Under the pieces are notes generated by a model. That model searched no databases, was not told the DNA's origin, and saw nothing but the letters and a program-made list of their open reading frames with translations. From contig NC_135568.1 of assembly GCF_964340395.1 (NCBI RefSeq), forward strand, positions 11,818,776 to 11,882,775: a DNA stretch of 64,000 bases, in the 5' to 3' direction. Below are positions 63,901 through 64,000 of this stretch, piece by piece. The stretch comes from Glandiceps talaboti (taxonomy: Eukaryota > Hemichordata > Enteropneusta > Spengelidae). The translations under genes were made by a program, and so were the position numbers. How positions within the stretch are numbered: position 1 is the first letter of the stretch; each line of letters starts with the position of its first letter.

Positions 63901-64000
63901 ATTTTGGATAAATTTATATACACGTTTCTAAACAATATGATGATCAAATCCAGTGTCATTTATAATTGAAATCCAATTTGACCATACATTCCAGAAATTA
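1..64000 (+). CDS. Giant titin/connectin-like muscle protein gene (internal part, 43 exons)
   Basis: Gene-level entry. Exons are joined by GT-AG introns with matching codon phase throughout, giving a continuous product of about 10,350 residues. Domains seen: about 41 I-set Ig domains with the usual W and YxCxAxN motifs, one SH3 (24348-24620), one FN3 (59581-59880), three IQ-like motifs and several PEVK-like repeat tracts. This mix is known from invertebrate titins (sallimus/D-titin, crustacean I-connectin), which span the sarcomeric I-band. No kinase, start codon, promoter, stop or poly(A) site of the gene is in the window. Orthology to a named gene is inference from domain order; an amphioxus- or echinoderm-type titin is equally possible. 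Exon boundaries were read by eye without transcript evidence. Alternative splicing is likely because almost every exon is a multiple of three in phase 1. Confidence 0.9.
6973..8032. other. Intron 1, no coding signal
   Basis: Ends at the acceptor ctctctatag. It contains an imperfect CATT tetranucleotide tract at about 7414-7470 and an AATAAA hexamer near 7658. Nothing else is recognised. Confidence 0.7.
8033..8446 (+). CDS. Exon 2: Thr/Val/Glu linker plus Ig domain
   Basis: 414 nt, phase 1 at both ends. About 45 residues of linker (EPDVTEEVTVTRTVTETVEF region) precede a complete I-set Ig from about 8170, starting PKFVSELDDIEVYRGE. It has the core Cys in TLECQVSG, Trp in VTWLKDG and the second Cys in FECLAVNPAG. 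The donor is AAAG|GTTGGA, the same unusual +3 T form as in the preceding exon, which supports that choice. The linker-then-Ig layout is shared with the next four exons and suggests a string of elastic segment plus folded bead. Confidence 0.9.
8476..8636. repeat. Three-copy minisatellite in intron 2
   Basis: Imperfect tandem units of 45-65 bp, each running from CCCAGTG(G/A)TTA through TGG(G/A)TTGGCATG, starting about 8476, 8521 and 8584. It begins 30 bp after the donor of exon 2. Confidence 0.65.
8846..8970. repeat. Two-copy tandem duplication in intron 2
   Basis: Two roughly 60-bp copies that share GATGATGGA, TAATGCATT, GTATG and TTTGCCTGGT. The rest of intron 2 (8447-9806) is AT-rich with no coding signal. 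Confidence 0.6.
9807..10148 (+). CDS. Exon 3: short linker plus Ig domain
   Basis: 342 nt, phase 1-1. A 20-residue PEVK-like linker (EVPAEEPKKEEITVT) is followed by an I-set Ig from about 9860 (APQFTKPIKSQEVAEGE). The B-strand Cys is replaced by Ala (ITFEAVVTG), while Trp (ITWYHND) and the F-strand Cys (YTCKAVNPVG) remain, so no intradomain disulfide is expected; that is common in intracellular titin Ig domains. The acceptor is aatacag|AA and the donor is G|GTAAGT, a strong consensus. Confidence 0.9.
10149..11142. other. Intron 3, no coding signal
   Basis: AT-rich. A good branch-point-like TACTAAC lies at 11108-11114, about 30 bases before the acceptor. Nothing else is recognised. Confidence 0.7.
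11143..13416 (+). CDS. Exon 4: long acidic disordered segment with repeated Tyr motifs, then Ig
   Basis: 2274 nt, phase 1-1 (758 residues). The first 110 residues are Ser/Glu/Asp-rich (SSTSESSESSSSEDSEDE). About 520 residues follow with two recurring short motifs. One is a basic/polar-H/Q-I/V-x-Y-(D/E) motif (EHIKYDDEP, MHIDYEN, YQIQYEEP, RQHVDYPE, QQYINYEEP, DHIEYLAE, EHVEFDR). The other is a hydrophobic strand (LTFELPGDE, LSFEVPVD, LEFEIPIED, IVFEVPIQDE, LLFAIPGES). The exon ends in an I-set Ig from about 13135 with Cys (AKFECTVIG), Trp (VQWFHDD) and Cys (YTCKAVNEAG). I do not recognise the repeated segment from any named family. Low complexity and acidity suggest disorder. Confidence 0.9.
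13417..13892. other. Intron 4, nothing recognised
   Basis: 476 bp of AT-rich sequence between donor G|GTTTGC and acceptor ctcattag. Confidence 0.7.
13893..14789 (+). CDS. Exon 5: basic/acidic linker plus Ig domain
   Basis: 897 nt, phase 1-1 (299 residues). It opens with a Ser-rich acidic stretch (PISDSDVSSTSTEEGAEYII) and then a more basic segment than its neighbours (EKRTYTRRELTQ, FIQRRRDYASEGRETRD). Strand-like motifs VELKIAFQVDEHDE and VELDIIGSPKAK echo the FExP motif of exon 4. The final Ig (from about 14500, PIFIETPSNLQGTVGSM) keeps Cys (LGCKAARIPTP) and Trp (LTWYKDG), but the F-strand Cys is Val (HYRVEATNFIG). Confidence 0.88.
15010..15062. repeat. (ATTTAT)n microsatellite in intron 5
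   Basis: About nine uninterrupted hexanucleotide units, roughly 90 bp upstream of the acceptor of exon 6. The rest of intron 5 (14790-15154) is featureless. Confidence 0.9.
15155..15631 (+). CDS. Exon 6: Thr/Glu linker plus Ig domain
   Basis: 477 nt, phase 1-1. The linker is rich in T, E and I (TTETTRTISTTIVETETI) and carries the strand motif EVHFKMDIEELE. The I-set Ig starts at about 15350 (PPKFTKTFESQLVTDGD) with Cys (VFECVVTGKPTP), Trp (VTWLLANEPL) and Cys (LTCKATNPAG). The acceptor is tttctacag and the donor G|GTCAGT. Confidence 0.9.
15632..16876. other. Intron 6, possible decayed minus-strand LINE
   Basis: 1245 bp with no exon. At 15686-15722 the complement strand reads like a retrotransposon 3' end (a GGGCCGATGGCC segment running into an AAATAAA). 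At 16208-16474 a minus-strand frame contains a PII...SDKLSSLI stretch loosely like a reverse-transcriptase fragment. Both resemblances are weak; the remainder is AT-rich and unremarkable. Confidence 0.3.
16877..20695 (+). CDS. Exon 7: 3.8-kb exon with twelve 60-residue PEVK-like repeats, then Ig
   Basis: 3819 nt, phase 1-1 (1273 residues). Residues 1-450 are divergent acidic repeats with recurring PSEVELHLEM / PEEVQFEITP / PDEIEFQVQI strands. From about 18240 to 20385 twelve copies of a 60- or 61-residue unit follow (PDEEKPTHEVSTAEVDFEE, APKLPEQISFEVSIDED, TAPEKIVIEEITTHSEVTFE), the first divergent and the other eleven nearly identical. Copies differ by one Thr (EITTHS or EITHS), explaining the 180/183-nt alternation. 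An I-set Ig ends the exon from about 20420 (PPTFIKPLKSITVMDGE), with Cys (KMTCEVDCNPEP), Trp (IKWFRDGED) and Cys (FECKATNPAG). The repeats should form an elastic, disordered segment. Confidence 0.92.
18240..20385 (+). repeat. Tandem 180/183-bp coding repeat, 12 copies
   Basis: In-frame tandem array inside exon 7. Neighbouring units are almost identical in DNA, including synonymous positions, so the array expanded or was homogenised recently. Variants EKTPSYEV (two adjacent copies) and AP/AHQTVKIEE (adjacent copies) show local duplication of units. Confidence 0.92.
20696..22004. other. Intron 7, nothing certain
   Basis: 1309 bp. A short inverted pair (GGTTCTCCCT at about 21003 and AGGGAGAACC at about 21110) flanks about 100 bp and may be a small decayed mobile element. 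No coding signal. Confidence 0.5.
22005..22126 (+). CDS. Exon 8: Glu/Val/Lys linker, changes intron phase
   Basis: 122 nt, entering in phase 1 and leaving in phase 0. It encodes a linker with EEIKEEVKVETEETVKEEV and VEEKAVPIK. The acceptor is atttacag|AA and the donor AAAG|GTATAC; an in-frame TAA lies just past the donor, so splicing is required. This is the first exon in the window to break the phase 1 rule and it opens the SH3 block. Confidence 0.82.
22127..23507. repeat. Intron 8 with degenerate tandem repeats
   Basis: At 22313-22571 about five decaying copies of a 40-70 bp AT-rich unit (ACAAACAGACCAAAATGCAC, then GGAATATTTTTT). At 22998-23100 two copies of a 50-bp unit containing TTTGAAGATATAGGCAAAAG. 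At about 23150-23340 a weaker 55-60 bp periodicity (GAATTTAATCTGGTTTTG). No exon seen. Confidence 0.6.
23508..23633 (+). CDS. Exon 9: linker upstream of SH3
   Basis: 126 nt, phase 0-0. It encodes RVTKVQGPETIQEEVLEI, then TRTPEGKEMIVRTIKTT and VIEHPTK. AG at 23506-23507 (tgtttag) is chosen because it keeps phase 0 from exon 8; the overlapping AG at 23508-23509 would break the frame. The donor is AAG|GTAATG. The less repetitive, more mixed composition suggests a conserved rather than elastic role. Confidence 0.8.
23852..23891 (+). CDS. Exon 10: 40-nt micro-exon
   Basis: Phase 0 in, phase 1 out; encodes EVEVSVKELEVTE. Flanked by a strong acceptor (tcttactctag) and donor (G|GTAAGA). It restores phase 1 before the SH3 exon: exons 8-10 total 288 nt, a multiple of three. 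Confidence 0.8.
23892..24347. other. Intron 10, nothing recognised
   Basis: 456 bp of AT-rich sequence with a short GATAATAATAATGATAA tract near 23985. Confidence 0.7.
24348..24620 (+). CDS. Exon 11: SH3 domain
   Basis: 273 nt, phase 1-1. After KEQEEKKEITVT comes a complete SH3 fold: SAYVAIGNYLAETDE (ALYDY-type strand and RT loop), MSLREGEELTVIDRDH, the double Trp in GDWWLVRRP, then GEEGWVPGSYLE with the Gly-Trp-Val-Pro and the final Tyr. Ligand-binding aromatic positions are retained, except that the ALYDY Tyr pair is altered. A helical tail (LEMYEQHLKDQLAENLA) follows. A single SH3 within Ig chains is known in insect sallimus and crustacean connectin; it is a plausible site for proline-rich partners or for the protein's own PEVK. 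Confidence 0.95.
24980..25252. mobile_element. MITE-like inverted repeat with tandemly duplicated right half
   Basis: Left arm (about 24980-25030, TTTATTGCCTGGCT then GGGCACTA) is the complement of the right arm (about 25110-25172, TAGTGCCCTCATAGCCAGGC). The centre holds a smaller palindrome (ATTTCCCTCGG ... CTTGGGAAAT). The right half is repeated once more at about 25175-25250. No coding capacity. It lies in intron 11 (24621-25300) and ends about 50 bp before exon 12. The family is not recognised. Confidence 0.65.
25301..25603 (+). CDS. Exon 12: Ig domain directly after SH3
   Basis: 303 nt, phase 1-1. A 12-residue lead (DEPFEGELIPPHFVEKL) runs into an I-set Ig with Cys (TLKCRVEGNPKP), Trp (IAWYRQS) and Cys (YTCCAKNKAG). 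Acceptor ctcttctgcag; donor G|GTAAAT. Confidence 0.92.
25604..26046. other. Intron 12, nothing recognised
   Basis: 443 bp with no repeat or coding signal seen. Confidence 0.7.
26047..26104 (+). CDS. Exon 13: 58-nt micro-exon with Arg/Ser motif
   Basis: Phase 1 in, phase 2 out. Encodes VCLSDAESIETPVSRRSLS, with the next Arg split across the junction (AG|G). The phase 2 join to exon 14 gives ...SRRSLSRESTVEEPEG, in frame with the Ig that follows, which supports both boundaries. The basic/Ser cluster resembles a basophilic-kinase target and differs from every other linker in the window. Confidence 0.82.
26234..26440. repeat. 108-bp tandem duplication abutting exon 14
   Basis: Two copies, at about 26234-26340 and 26342-26440, share AAATTATTCCCTGTCAAAG, AATCCATGAAAAT and AGAACCATGGCATCTAA. 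They fill most of intron 13 (26105-26452) up to the polypyrimidine tract. Confidence 0.8.
26453..26775 (+). CDS. Exon 14: linker plus Ig lacking both core cysteines
   Basis: 323 nt, phase 2 in, phase 1 out; with exon 13 it totals 381 nt. The Ig runs from about 26480 (KPAFMEVAKPQEVDVGHP). B-strand VAFEFKLIAAPRP and F-strand IYRIEAKNKEG have Phe/Ile in place of both Cys; Trp is kept (VVWYHNEKL). The donor CACAA|GTAAGT splits a codon after A, so the next residue is Lys. Confidence 0.88.
26776..30704. repeat. Intron 14 (3.9 kb), several degenerate tandem repeats
   Basis: Largest internal intron. 26930-27200: about three degenerate units with TTTCAGGG(C/T)(G/A)ATAA and TTATTACCT. 27420-27600: repeated ATTGACC motifs. 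28150-28370: repeated ATTTGCATATTAATGAC and TTTGCAA(A/G)CGAC. 28810-28945: three units of about 60 bp with ATTTTGTC(A/G)(T/A)GATCA and TTGCCAA. 30450-30640: two units of about 100 bp with GTACATxxTGATTxxxTC. Short open frames exist but none shows Ig, PEVK or splice support. Confidence 0.55.
30705..30995 (+). CDS. Exon 15: single Ig domain
   Basis: 291 nt, phase 1-1. I-set Ig with no linker: PLPPEFTELPKSEVVTEGD, Cys (EFKCRVIGTPKP), Trp (VTWLHNNQ). The F-strand reads SISAEAVNPVG, losing both Tyr and Cys. Acceptor ttttcctag; donor G|GTATGT. Confidence 0.9.
30996..31402. other. Intron 15, nothing recognised
   Basis: 407 bp, AT-rich. Confidence 0.7.
31403..31867 (+). CDS. Exon 16: Glu/Thr/Val linker plus Ig
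   Basis: 465 nt, phase 1-1. Linker PLEEITVQKETVEIKVERET, then a canonical Ig from about 31580 (PPKFVKPLTEQEVPEGE) with Cys (TLECKVTGKPMP), Trp (VTWYKDDDE) and Cys (YLCKAENEFG). The donor AAAC|GTGAGT leaves C as the first codon base, as in the cassette exons that follow. Confidence 0.92.
32146..32476. repeat. Minisatellite of about seven ~50-bp units in intron 16
   Basis: Units of the type CACCTCTCCATGAGTTGCCA, then TCATTTTAAGCTGTTAATGT. The array ends about 45 bp before the acceptor of exon 17. The rest of intron 16 (31868-32519) is plain. Confidence 0.88.
32520..33263 (+). CDS. Exon 17: PEVK-like linker, IQ-like motif and Ig (family A, shortest copy)
   Basis: 744 nt, phase 1-1 (248 residues). 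The linker has VSFELEIKPEEKPEV and EEITFEVEVTPEEKPK strands. Residues coded at about 32906-32959 form an IQ-like motif, AAAKIQEAFRTHEVSKEI, resembling the neurogranin/SP17-type IQ core (A-A-K-I-Q-x-x-F-R-x-H). The Ig (from about 32986, PPVFLRKPKELEVEERQ) has Cys (VFECEVTGTPRP) and Trp (VTWYLDGIE); the F-strand Cys is Val (YEVKAVNKVG). It lacks the 37-residue repeats of its paralogues at 35198 and 38910. Confidence 0.92.
33551..33607 (+). CDS. Exon 18: 57-nt exon, first strand of a split Ig (A copy 1)
   Basis: Phase 1-1; encodes PAKCAPEFVKEPENTDAVK. It is the A/A' strand of the Ig completed by the next exon. Acceptor tcttttag; donor G|GTATGT. Confidence 0.88.
33608..34158. other. Intron 18, nothing recognised
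   Basis: 551 bp. The coding frame of exon 19 stays open upstream past 34023, but the sequence there (TFKKFTVYSILYF) is not Ig-like and is taken as intron. Confidence 0.7.
34159..34413 (+). CDS. Exon 19: 255-nt exon, rest of split Ig (A copy 1)
   Basis: Phase 1-1. Encodes ERPAEIRCKVKGIPTPTVSW, YKGWKHCTEGKEYTV and DAGKYVCKATNDLGE, ending EKAPTP. It completes the Ig begun by the 57-nt exon. GWKHC in the C-C' loop adds a third Cys and is shared by all family copies. Nearly identical to 38165-38419 and 41395-41649. Confidence 0.92.
34485..34745 (+). mobile_element. tRNA-derived SINE in intron 19
   Basis: tRNA-like head with A-box TGGCAGCTGAGCGG (34492-34505) and B-box GAGTTTGAACTCACC (34537-34551), a body with CAGGTTTTCCTGGGTACTTC, and a TTATTATTATT tail near 34731-34743. 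The body matches the complement of 54345-54385. The flanks of intron 19 (34414-35197) hold nothing else. Confidence 0.8.
35198..36790 (+). CDS. Exon 20: 37-residue PEVK repeats, IQ-like motif and Ig (A copy 1)
   Basis: 1593 nt, phase 1-1 (531 residues). It begins EPIPEPEPVTEEV. Six copies of a 37-residue unit (EAAKPIEEPKKEKEMVVVEA, VVPIEDTTEKHEVTVVM) and two divergent VKEKEVVVVEA copies span about 35260-36110. An IQ-like motif (AAVKIQEAFRTHEVSKEI, 36432-36485) and an Ig follow, almost identical to exon 17. It is longer than the exon at 38910 by exactly two 37-residue units (222 nt). The PEVK part should be an elastic segment. Confidence 0.94.
36791..37815. other. Intron 20, nothing certain
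   Basis: 1025 bp. An A/T-rich stretch at 37140-37360 beginning TTTTATTAGAATACTTTATT could be a retroelement 3' end on the minus strand, but I cannot support it further. Confidence 0.5.
37816..37872 (+). CDS. Exon 21: 57-nt exon of split Ig (A copy 2)
   Basis: Phase 1-1; encodes PAKCAPEFVEKPKDTEAVK. Acceptor tatatttcag; donor G|GTAAGT. Confidence 0.88.
38165..38419 (+). CDS. Exon 22: 255-nt exon, rest of split Ig (A copy 2)
   Basis: Protein identical to exon 19 by eye, and nearly so in DNA, although the flanking introns do not align beyond the splice sites. Phase 1-1, acceptor ttcctgtag, donor G|GTTAGT. Confidence 0.92.
38420..38909. other. Intron 22, nothing recognised
   Basis: 490 bp, AT-rich, with a TTTTTTTTT run near 38752. 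Confidence 0.7.
38910..40280 (+). CDS. Exon 23: 37-residue PEVK repeats, IQ-like motif and Ig (A copy 2)
   Basis: 1371 nt, phase 1-1 (457 residues). Same plan as exon 20 with four, not six, KKEKE-type 37-residue units, three of them nearly identical in DNA, then two VKEKEVVVVEA units. IQ-like motif at 39922-39975, then the Ig (VFECEVTGTPRP, VTWYLDGIE, YEVKAVNKVG). Ends VMR with the Arg codon split at the donor. Confidence 0.94.
40281..41010. other. Intron 23, nothing recognised
   Basis: 730 bp. No repeat or coding signal seen. Confidence 0.7.
41011..41067 (+). CDS. Exon 24: 57-nt exon of split Ig (A copy 3)
   Basis: Phase 1-1; encodes PARCPPTFVVKPEDTEAVK. Acceptor cttccctgtag; donor G|GTGAGA. 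Confidence 0.88.
41068..41394. other. Intron 24, nothing recognised
   Basis: 327 bp. Confidence 0.7.
41395..41649 (+). CDS. Exon 25: 255-nt exon, rest of split Ig (A copy 3)
   Basis: Same Ig as exons 19 and 22, ending IEKAPSP. It leads into a B-type long exon, so this cassette is a hybrid of the two families. Confidence 0.92.
41650..42025. other. Intron 25, nothing recognised
   Basis: 376 bp between G|GTAAGC and ttttttccag. Confidence 0.7.
42026..43360 (+). CDS. Exon 26: three 58-residue PEVK blocks and two Ig (B-type long exon)
   Basis: 1335 nt, phase 1-1 (445 residues). It begins EPVPEPQPVEEVVEEVKEE. Three 58-residue (174-nt) blocks from about 42118 follow (VVKEEVTFEAEVSIERPVKE, EVTEVEVKLEIPKAEVEVAV, EFKIKKPVEE). 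Then two Ig domains: the first from about 42785 (PPVFVKELIPQTIDEGS) lacks the B-strand Cys (LHLDVEVKG) but has Trp (LTWYQDD) and YTCKAVNPAG. The second from about 43082 (APKFVKELVKLTVKEGD) has FECKVTGRPRP, VKWFREEE and an unusual F-strand approach VPVYFTTTYFCKAVN. No IQ motif. Confidence 0.94.
43361..43727. other. Intron 26, paralogous to intron 32
   Basis: 367 bp, nearly identical to 48480-48846 (offset 5119) and clearly different from the 166-167 bp introns in the matching position of the other copies. Confidence 0.85.
43728..43784 (+). CDS. Exon 27: 57-nt exon of split Ig (B copy 1)
   Basis: Phase 1-1; encodes PGKRPPVFIVSPRDTEAIE. Acceptor ttgtttacag; donor G|GTATGT. Confidence 0.9.
44016..44537 (+). 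CDS. Exon 28: 522-nt exon, rest of split Ig plus a second Ig (B copy 1)
   Basis: Phase 1-1 (174 residues). First part completes the split Ig: EPAEIRCRISGNPEPTSGW, FKGWKHCQEGPDYSV, YSCKATNEVGE. A full Ig follows without an intron (EPPKFIRELETTEAVKG, TLECQVTGIPRP, VQWFKKKTRIMPTRRYVVEY, YTCKATNKVG). It corresponds to the 255-nt A exon fused to an extra Ig. The exon starts at cattttttcag|GTGAAC, so the acceptor is immediately followed by a donor-like GTGA. Confidence 0.94.
44538..44910. other. Intron 28, diverged from introns 31 and 34
   Basis: 373 bp. Starts like the other copies (CACAAACAACCTGTAATGGC) but diverges within about 60 bp and partly realigns before the acceptor. The coding frame stays open upstream of 44911; that stretch is not protein-like and is intron. 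Confidence 0.75.
44911..45918 (+). CDS. Exon 29: (EP)9, one PEVK block, two Ig (B copy 1)
   Basis: 1008 nt, phase 1-1. Nine Glu-Pro pairs open the exon, then VVEKAVEEEKEEEFFDVV, one 58-residue block, EIDYQKTEAEVRFEMEIKPE, and two Ig domains like those of exon 26 (IDESSRLHLDVEVKG; VPVYFTTTYFCKAVN). The EP tract is coded by mixed GAA/GAG and CCA/CCT codons. Confidence 0.94.
46085..46141 (+). CDS. Exon 30: 57-nt exon of split Ig (B copy 2)
   Basis: Same protein as exon 27. Preceded by a 166-bp intron that matches the one before exon 36 (51246-51412), not the one before exon 27. Confidence 0.9.
46375..46896 (+). CDS. Exon 31: 522-nt split-Ig remainder plus Ig (B copy 2)
   Basis: Same plan as exon 28. 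I see no difference between this exon and 49135-49656. Donor G|GTGGGT. Lies inside the conversion tract. Confidence 0.94.
46897..47297. other. Intron 31, indistinguishable from intron 34
   Basis: 401 bp; every line compared with 49657-50057 is identical. Confidence 0.9.
47298..48479 (+). CDS. Exon 32: (EP)10, two PEVK blocks, two Ig (B copy 2)
   Basis: 1182 nt, phase 1-1. Ten Glu-Pro pairs, VVEKAVEEEKEEEFFDVV, two 58-residue blocks, EAEVKFEIKPEEKAE, then two Ig domains. The first 347 nt are identical to exon 35; after that the two differ (ERPVEEEV against ERPVKDEV). It exceeds exon 29 by one 58-residue block and one EP pair, and lacks its Met-Glu dipeptide. Confidence 0.94.
48480..48846. other. 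Intron 32, paralogous to intron 26
   Basis: 367 bp, nearly identical to 43361-43727 with scattered substitutions. Confidence 0.85.
48847..48903 (+). CDS. Exon 33: 57-nt exon of split Ig (B copy 3)
   Basis: Same protein as exon 27; both flanking introns match those of exon 27. Confidence 0.9.
49135..49656 (+). CDS. Exon 34: 522-nt split-Ig remainder plus Ig (B copy 3)
   Basis: Identical by eye to exon 31, though its upstream intron (48904-49134) matches that of exon 28. The switch of affinity falls about 14 bp before the exon. Confidence 0.94.
49657..50057. other. Intron 34, indistinguishable from intron 31
   Basis: 401 bp, same sequence as 46897-47297. Confidence 0.9.
50058..51245 (+). CDS. 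Exon 35: (EP)10, two PEVK blocks, two Ig (B copy 3)
   Basis: 1188 nt, phase 1-1. The 5' part equals exon 32; the 3' part is closer to exon 29 (ERPVKDEV, LELPKAEV, EAEVKFEMEIKPE, PAGEAITRAEI). So this exon is itself a mosaic of copies 1 and 2. Confidence 0.94.
51413..51469 (+). CDS. Exon 36: 57-nt exon of split Ig (B copy 4)
   Basis: Same protein as exon 27; flanking introns match those of exon 30. Confidence 0.9.
51703..52224 (+). CDS. Exon 37: 522-nt split-Ig remainder plus Ig (B copy 4)
   Basis: Same as exon 28 except for a Gly-to-Ala change near the end (ETKADLQVK). Acceptor ttttttcag|GTGAAC; donor G|GTAGGT. Confidence 0.94.
52225..52662. other. Intron 37, diverged B-type intron
   Basis: 438 bp; begins like the other copies and then diverges (contains TTTGTTTGTTTG near 52467). 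No coding signal. Confidence 0.7.
52663..53640 (+). CDS. Exon 38: (EP)5, one PEVK block, two Ig (B copy 4)
   Basis: 978 nt, phase 1-1. Shortest B-type long exon: five Glu-Pro pairs, one 58-residue block and two Ig domains. Ends GAAG|GTATGT rather than GAAC|GTAAGT, so the split residue at the next junction is Ala instead of Pro. The last Ig has extra changes (TEDGTCILKMRRVP). Confidence 0.94.
53641..54209. other. Intron 38, unrelated to other B introns
   Basis: 569 bp, nothing recognised; marks the 3' edge of the homogenised array. Confidence 0.7.
54210..54266 (+). CDS. Exon 39: 57-nt exon of split Ig (B copy 5, diverged)
   Basis: Phase 1-1; encodes AGKRPPIFIVNPKDCEAPE, differing from the other four copies at several residues. 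Donor G|GTAAGT. Confidence 0.88.
54312..54530 (-). mobile_element. Degenerate tRNA-derived SINE, minus strand
   Basis: On the complement: A-box-like TTGTCAGTGG (near 54504-54518), B-box-like GGATATGAGTCC (near 54455-54466), and a body whose + strand reads GGAGGAAAAAGGAGTGCCCA. The body aligns with the complement of the SINE at 34485-34745 (GAAGAAACCGAAGTACCCAG), so both belong to one family. Confidence 0.6.
54535..55190 (-). mobile_element. LINE (non-LTR retrotransposon) 3' fragment, reverse-transcriptase C-terminus
   Basis: The minus-strand frame from about 55186 to 54851 encodes the typical end of a LINE ORF2: RRFFTYRCIHNLMYHKS, HPYDTRQRHSGNLF, TTFGQSSISYSGIKTWNNMP and VEIRSIGSRTNFKKKAKELL, then a stop. 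A stop codon interrupts the frame just upstream (near 55190), and no more of the element is visible, so it is 5'-truncated. Below 54851 there is about 300 bp of probable 3' UTR with an AATAAA on the minus strand near 54550. Inserted in intron 39 (54267-55263), which explains its length next to the 231-233 bp of its paralogues. Confidence 0.82.
55264..55785 (+). CDS. Exon 40: 522-nt split-Ig remainder plus Ig (B copy 5, diverged)
   Basis: Same plan and length as exon 28 but diverged, mostly in the second Ig (PPKFIKELDVVDALEGTDV, TLECKVIGIPRP, KKKTKIMPTRRYVVEY, MTYTCKATNKVG). No B-type long exon follows: the array ends here. Confidence 0.94.
55786..58753. repeat. Intron 40 (3 kb) with a four-copy degenerate repeat
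   Basis: 55893-56190: about four units of 85-100 bp containing CTGCAAGCTTTTCTTAC and CAGTATCxAGxAATTAA. The rest is AT-rich; no coding signal is supported, including the ATG near 57639. Confidence 0.6.
58754..59032 (+). CDS. Exon 41: single Ig domain
   Basis: 279 nt, phase 1-1. Encodes VAAKITEGPASMSVKRGD, Cys (PLKCTFIGIPTP), Trp (TFWYLGKKE) and DSGDYSFEVENKHA, where the F-strand Cys is Phe. Acceptor tttacccaacag; donor G|GTAAGG. No PEVK linker, unlike the preceding 25 kb. Confidence 0.92.
59342..59509. repeat. (TATG)n microsatellite in intron 41
   Basis: Two long runs of the tetranucleotide (about 59350-59380 and 59458-59508) joined by impure TGTG/CATG sequence. It lies about 70 bp upstream of the FN3 exon. 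The rest of intron 41 (59033-59580) is AT-rich. Confidence 0.92.
59581..59880 (+). CDS. Exon 42: fibronectin type III domain
   Basis: 300 nt, phase 1-1. The whole exon is one FN3: PSAPGKPDVSDISTTTLTL, TWQPPESDGGRSITAYIIE, TWTTISTT, YLVDNLTPNTQYVFRVSAGN and AAGVSEPSPESDTI, with the conserved Trp, the L-x-P-x-x-x-Y motif and the final Ser. This is the only FN3 in the window and marks a change from spring-like to Ig/FN3 architecture. Confidence 0.96.
59881..60556. other. Intron 42, nothing recognised
   Basis: 676 bp, AT-rich. A TTTGATTTAATTTGATTTGG stretch near 60166 resembles one near 30025. Confidence 0.6.
60557..60601 (+). CDS. Exon 43: 45-nt Glu-Pro micro-exon
   Basis: Phase 1-1; encodes EPEPEVPAEKLAVPE. 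Acceptor cttttccag|AA and donor G|GTATCC fit the pattern of the gene, and the peptide resembles other linker starts (EPEVPAEE in exon 3). Being so short, it is less certain than the domain exons. Confidence 0.7.
60602..64000. other. Intron to the window end, no exon seen
   Basis: 3.4 kb of AT-rich sequence. 63304-63425 holds about three tandem copies of a 55-bp unit (CCACCAATCAGAATCxAACATG). An acceptor-like ATTCCAG|AAATTA lies 6 bp from the window end and could start the next exon, but cannot be tested here. Confidence 0.6.

Noticed and set aside
63994-64000. Start of the next exon at the window end
   Set aside because: Only six bases follow the acceptor-like CAG, so it cannot be supported.

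Overview
The window lies inside one very large animal gene transcribed on the + strand. It encodes a giant titin/connectin-type muscle protein, nearest in design to invertebrate titins such as sallimus/D-titin and I-connectin. I place 43 exons by joining open frames at AG/GT splice sites with matching codon phase. Together they give about 31 kb of coding sequence, roughly 10,350 residues, without a frameshift. Neither the first nor the last exon of the gene is present: the window opens inside an exon and ends in an intron. The content is about 41 immunoglobulin (I-set) domains, one SH3, one fibronectin type III domain and three IQ-like motifs. Long Glu/Pro/Val/Lys-rich (PEVK-like) elastic segments separate them. 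GT-AG introns, T-rich acceptors, AT-rich introns, a LINE reverse-transcriptase remnant and tRNA-type SINEs indicate an invertebrate metazoan. The phylum cannot be decided from the sequence; invertebrate deuterostome and lophotrochozoan are both possible.

Layout. (1) 1-6972: one huge exon of hierarchical repeats, with 72-residue acidic, Trp-containing modules and four Ig domains. (2) 8.0-20.7 kb: six exons, each a disordered linker followed by one Ig. Two are very long: 11143-13416 carries short Tyr and FExP motifs, and 16877-20695 carries a 60-residue repeat in 12 copies. (3) 22.0-26.8 kb: a distinct block of small exons around the SH3 domain, the only place where intron phases depart from phase 1. 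(4) 30.7-43.4 kb: cassette family A, made of a 57-nt exon, a 255-nt exon (together one split Ig) and a long PEVK exon carrying an IQ-like motif and an Ig. (5) 43.7-55.8 kb: cassette family B, made of a 57-nt exon, a 522-nt exon (two Ig) and an (EP)n-PEVK exon with two Ig, in tandem array. (6) 58.7-60.6 kb: an Ig, an FN3 and a 15-residue linker exon, followed by intron to the window end.

How it works together: in this family the Ig chains and PEVK segments act as serial springs in the sarcomere. SH3 and IQ motifs are candidate docking sites, for proline-rich partners and for calmodulin or light chains respectively. Nearly all exons are phase 1-1 and divisible by three, so cassettes could be skipped or included without breaking frame, a simple way to tune spring length. 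The B array shows recent dimeric duplication and a conversion tract of about 1.28 kb with no difference seen. Introns hold minisatellites, microsatellites, a MITE-like inverted repeat, two opposed SINEs and one LINE 3' fragment. I found no RNA genes, promoter, CRISPR array or second gene.
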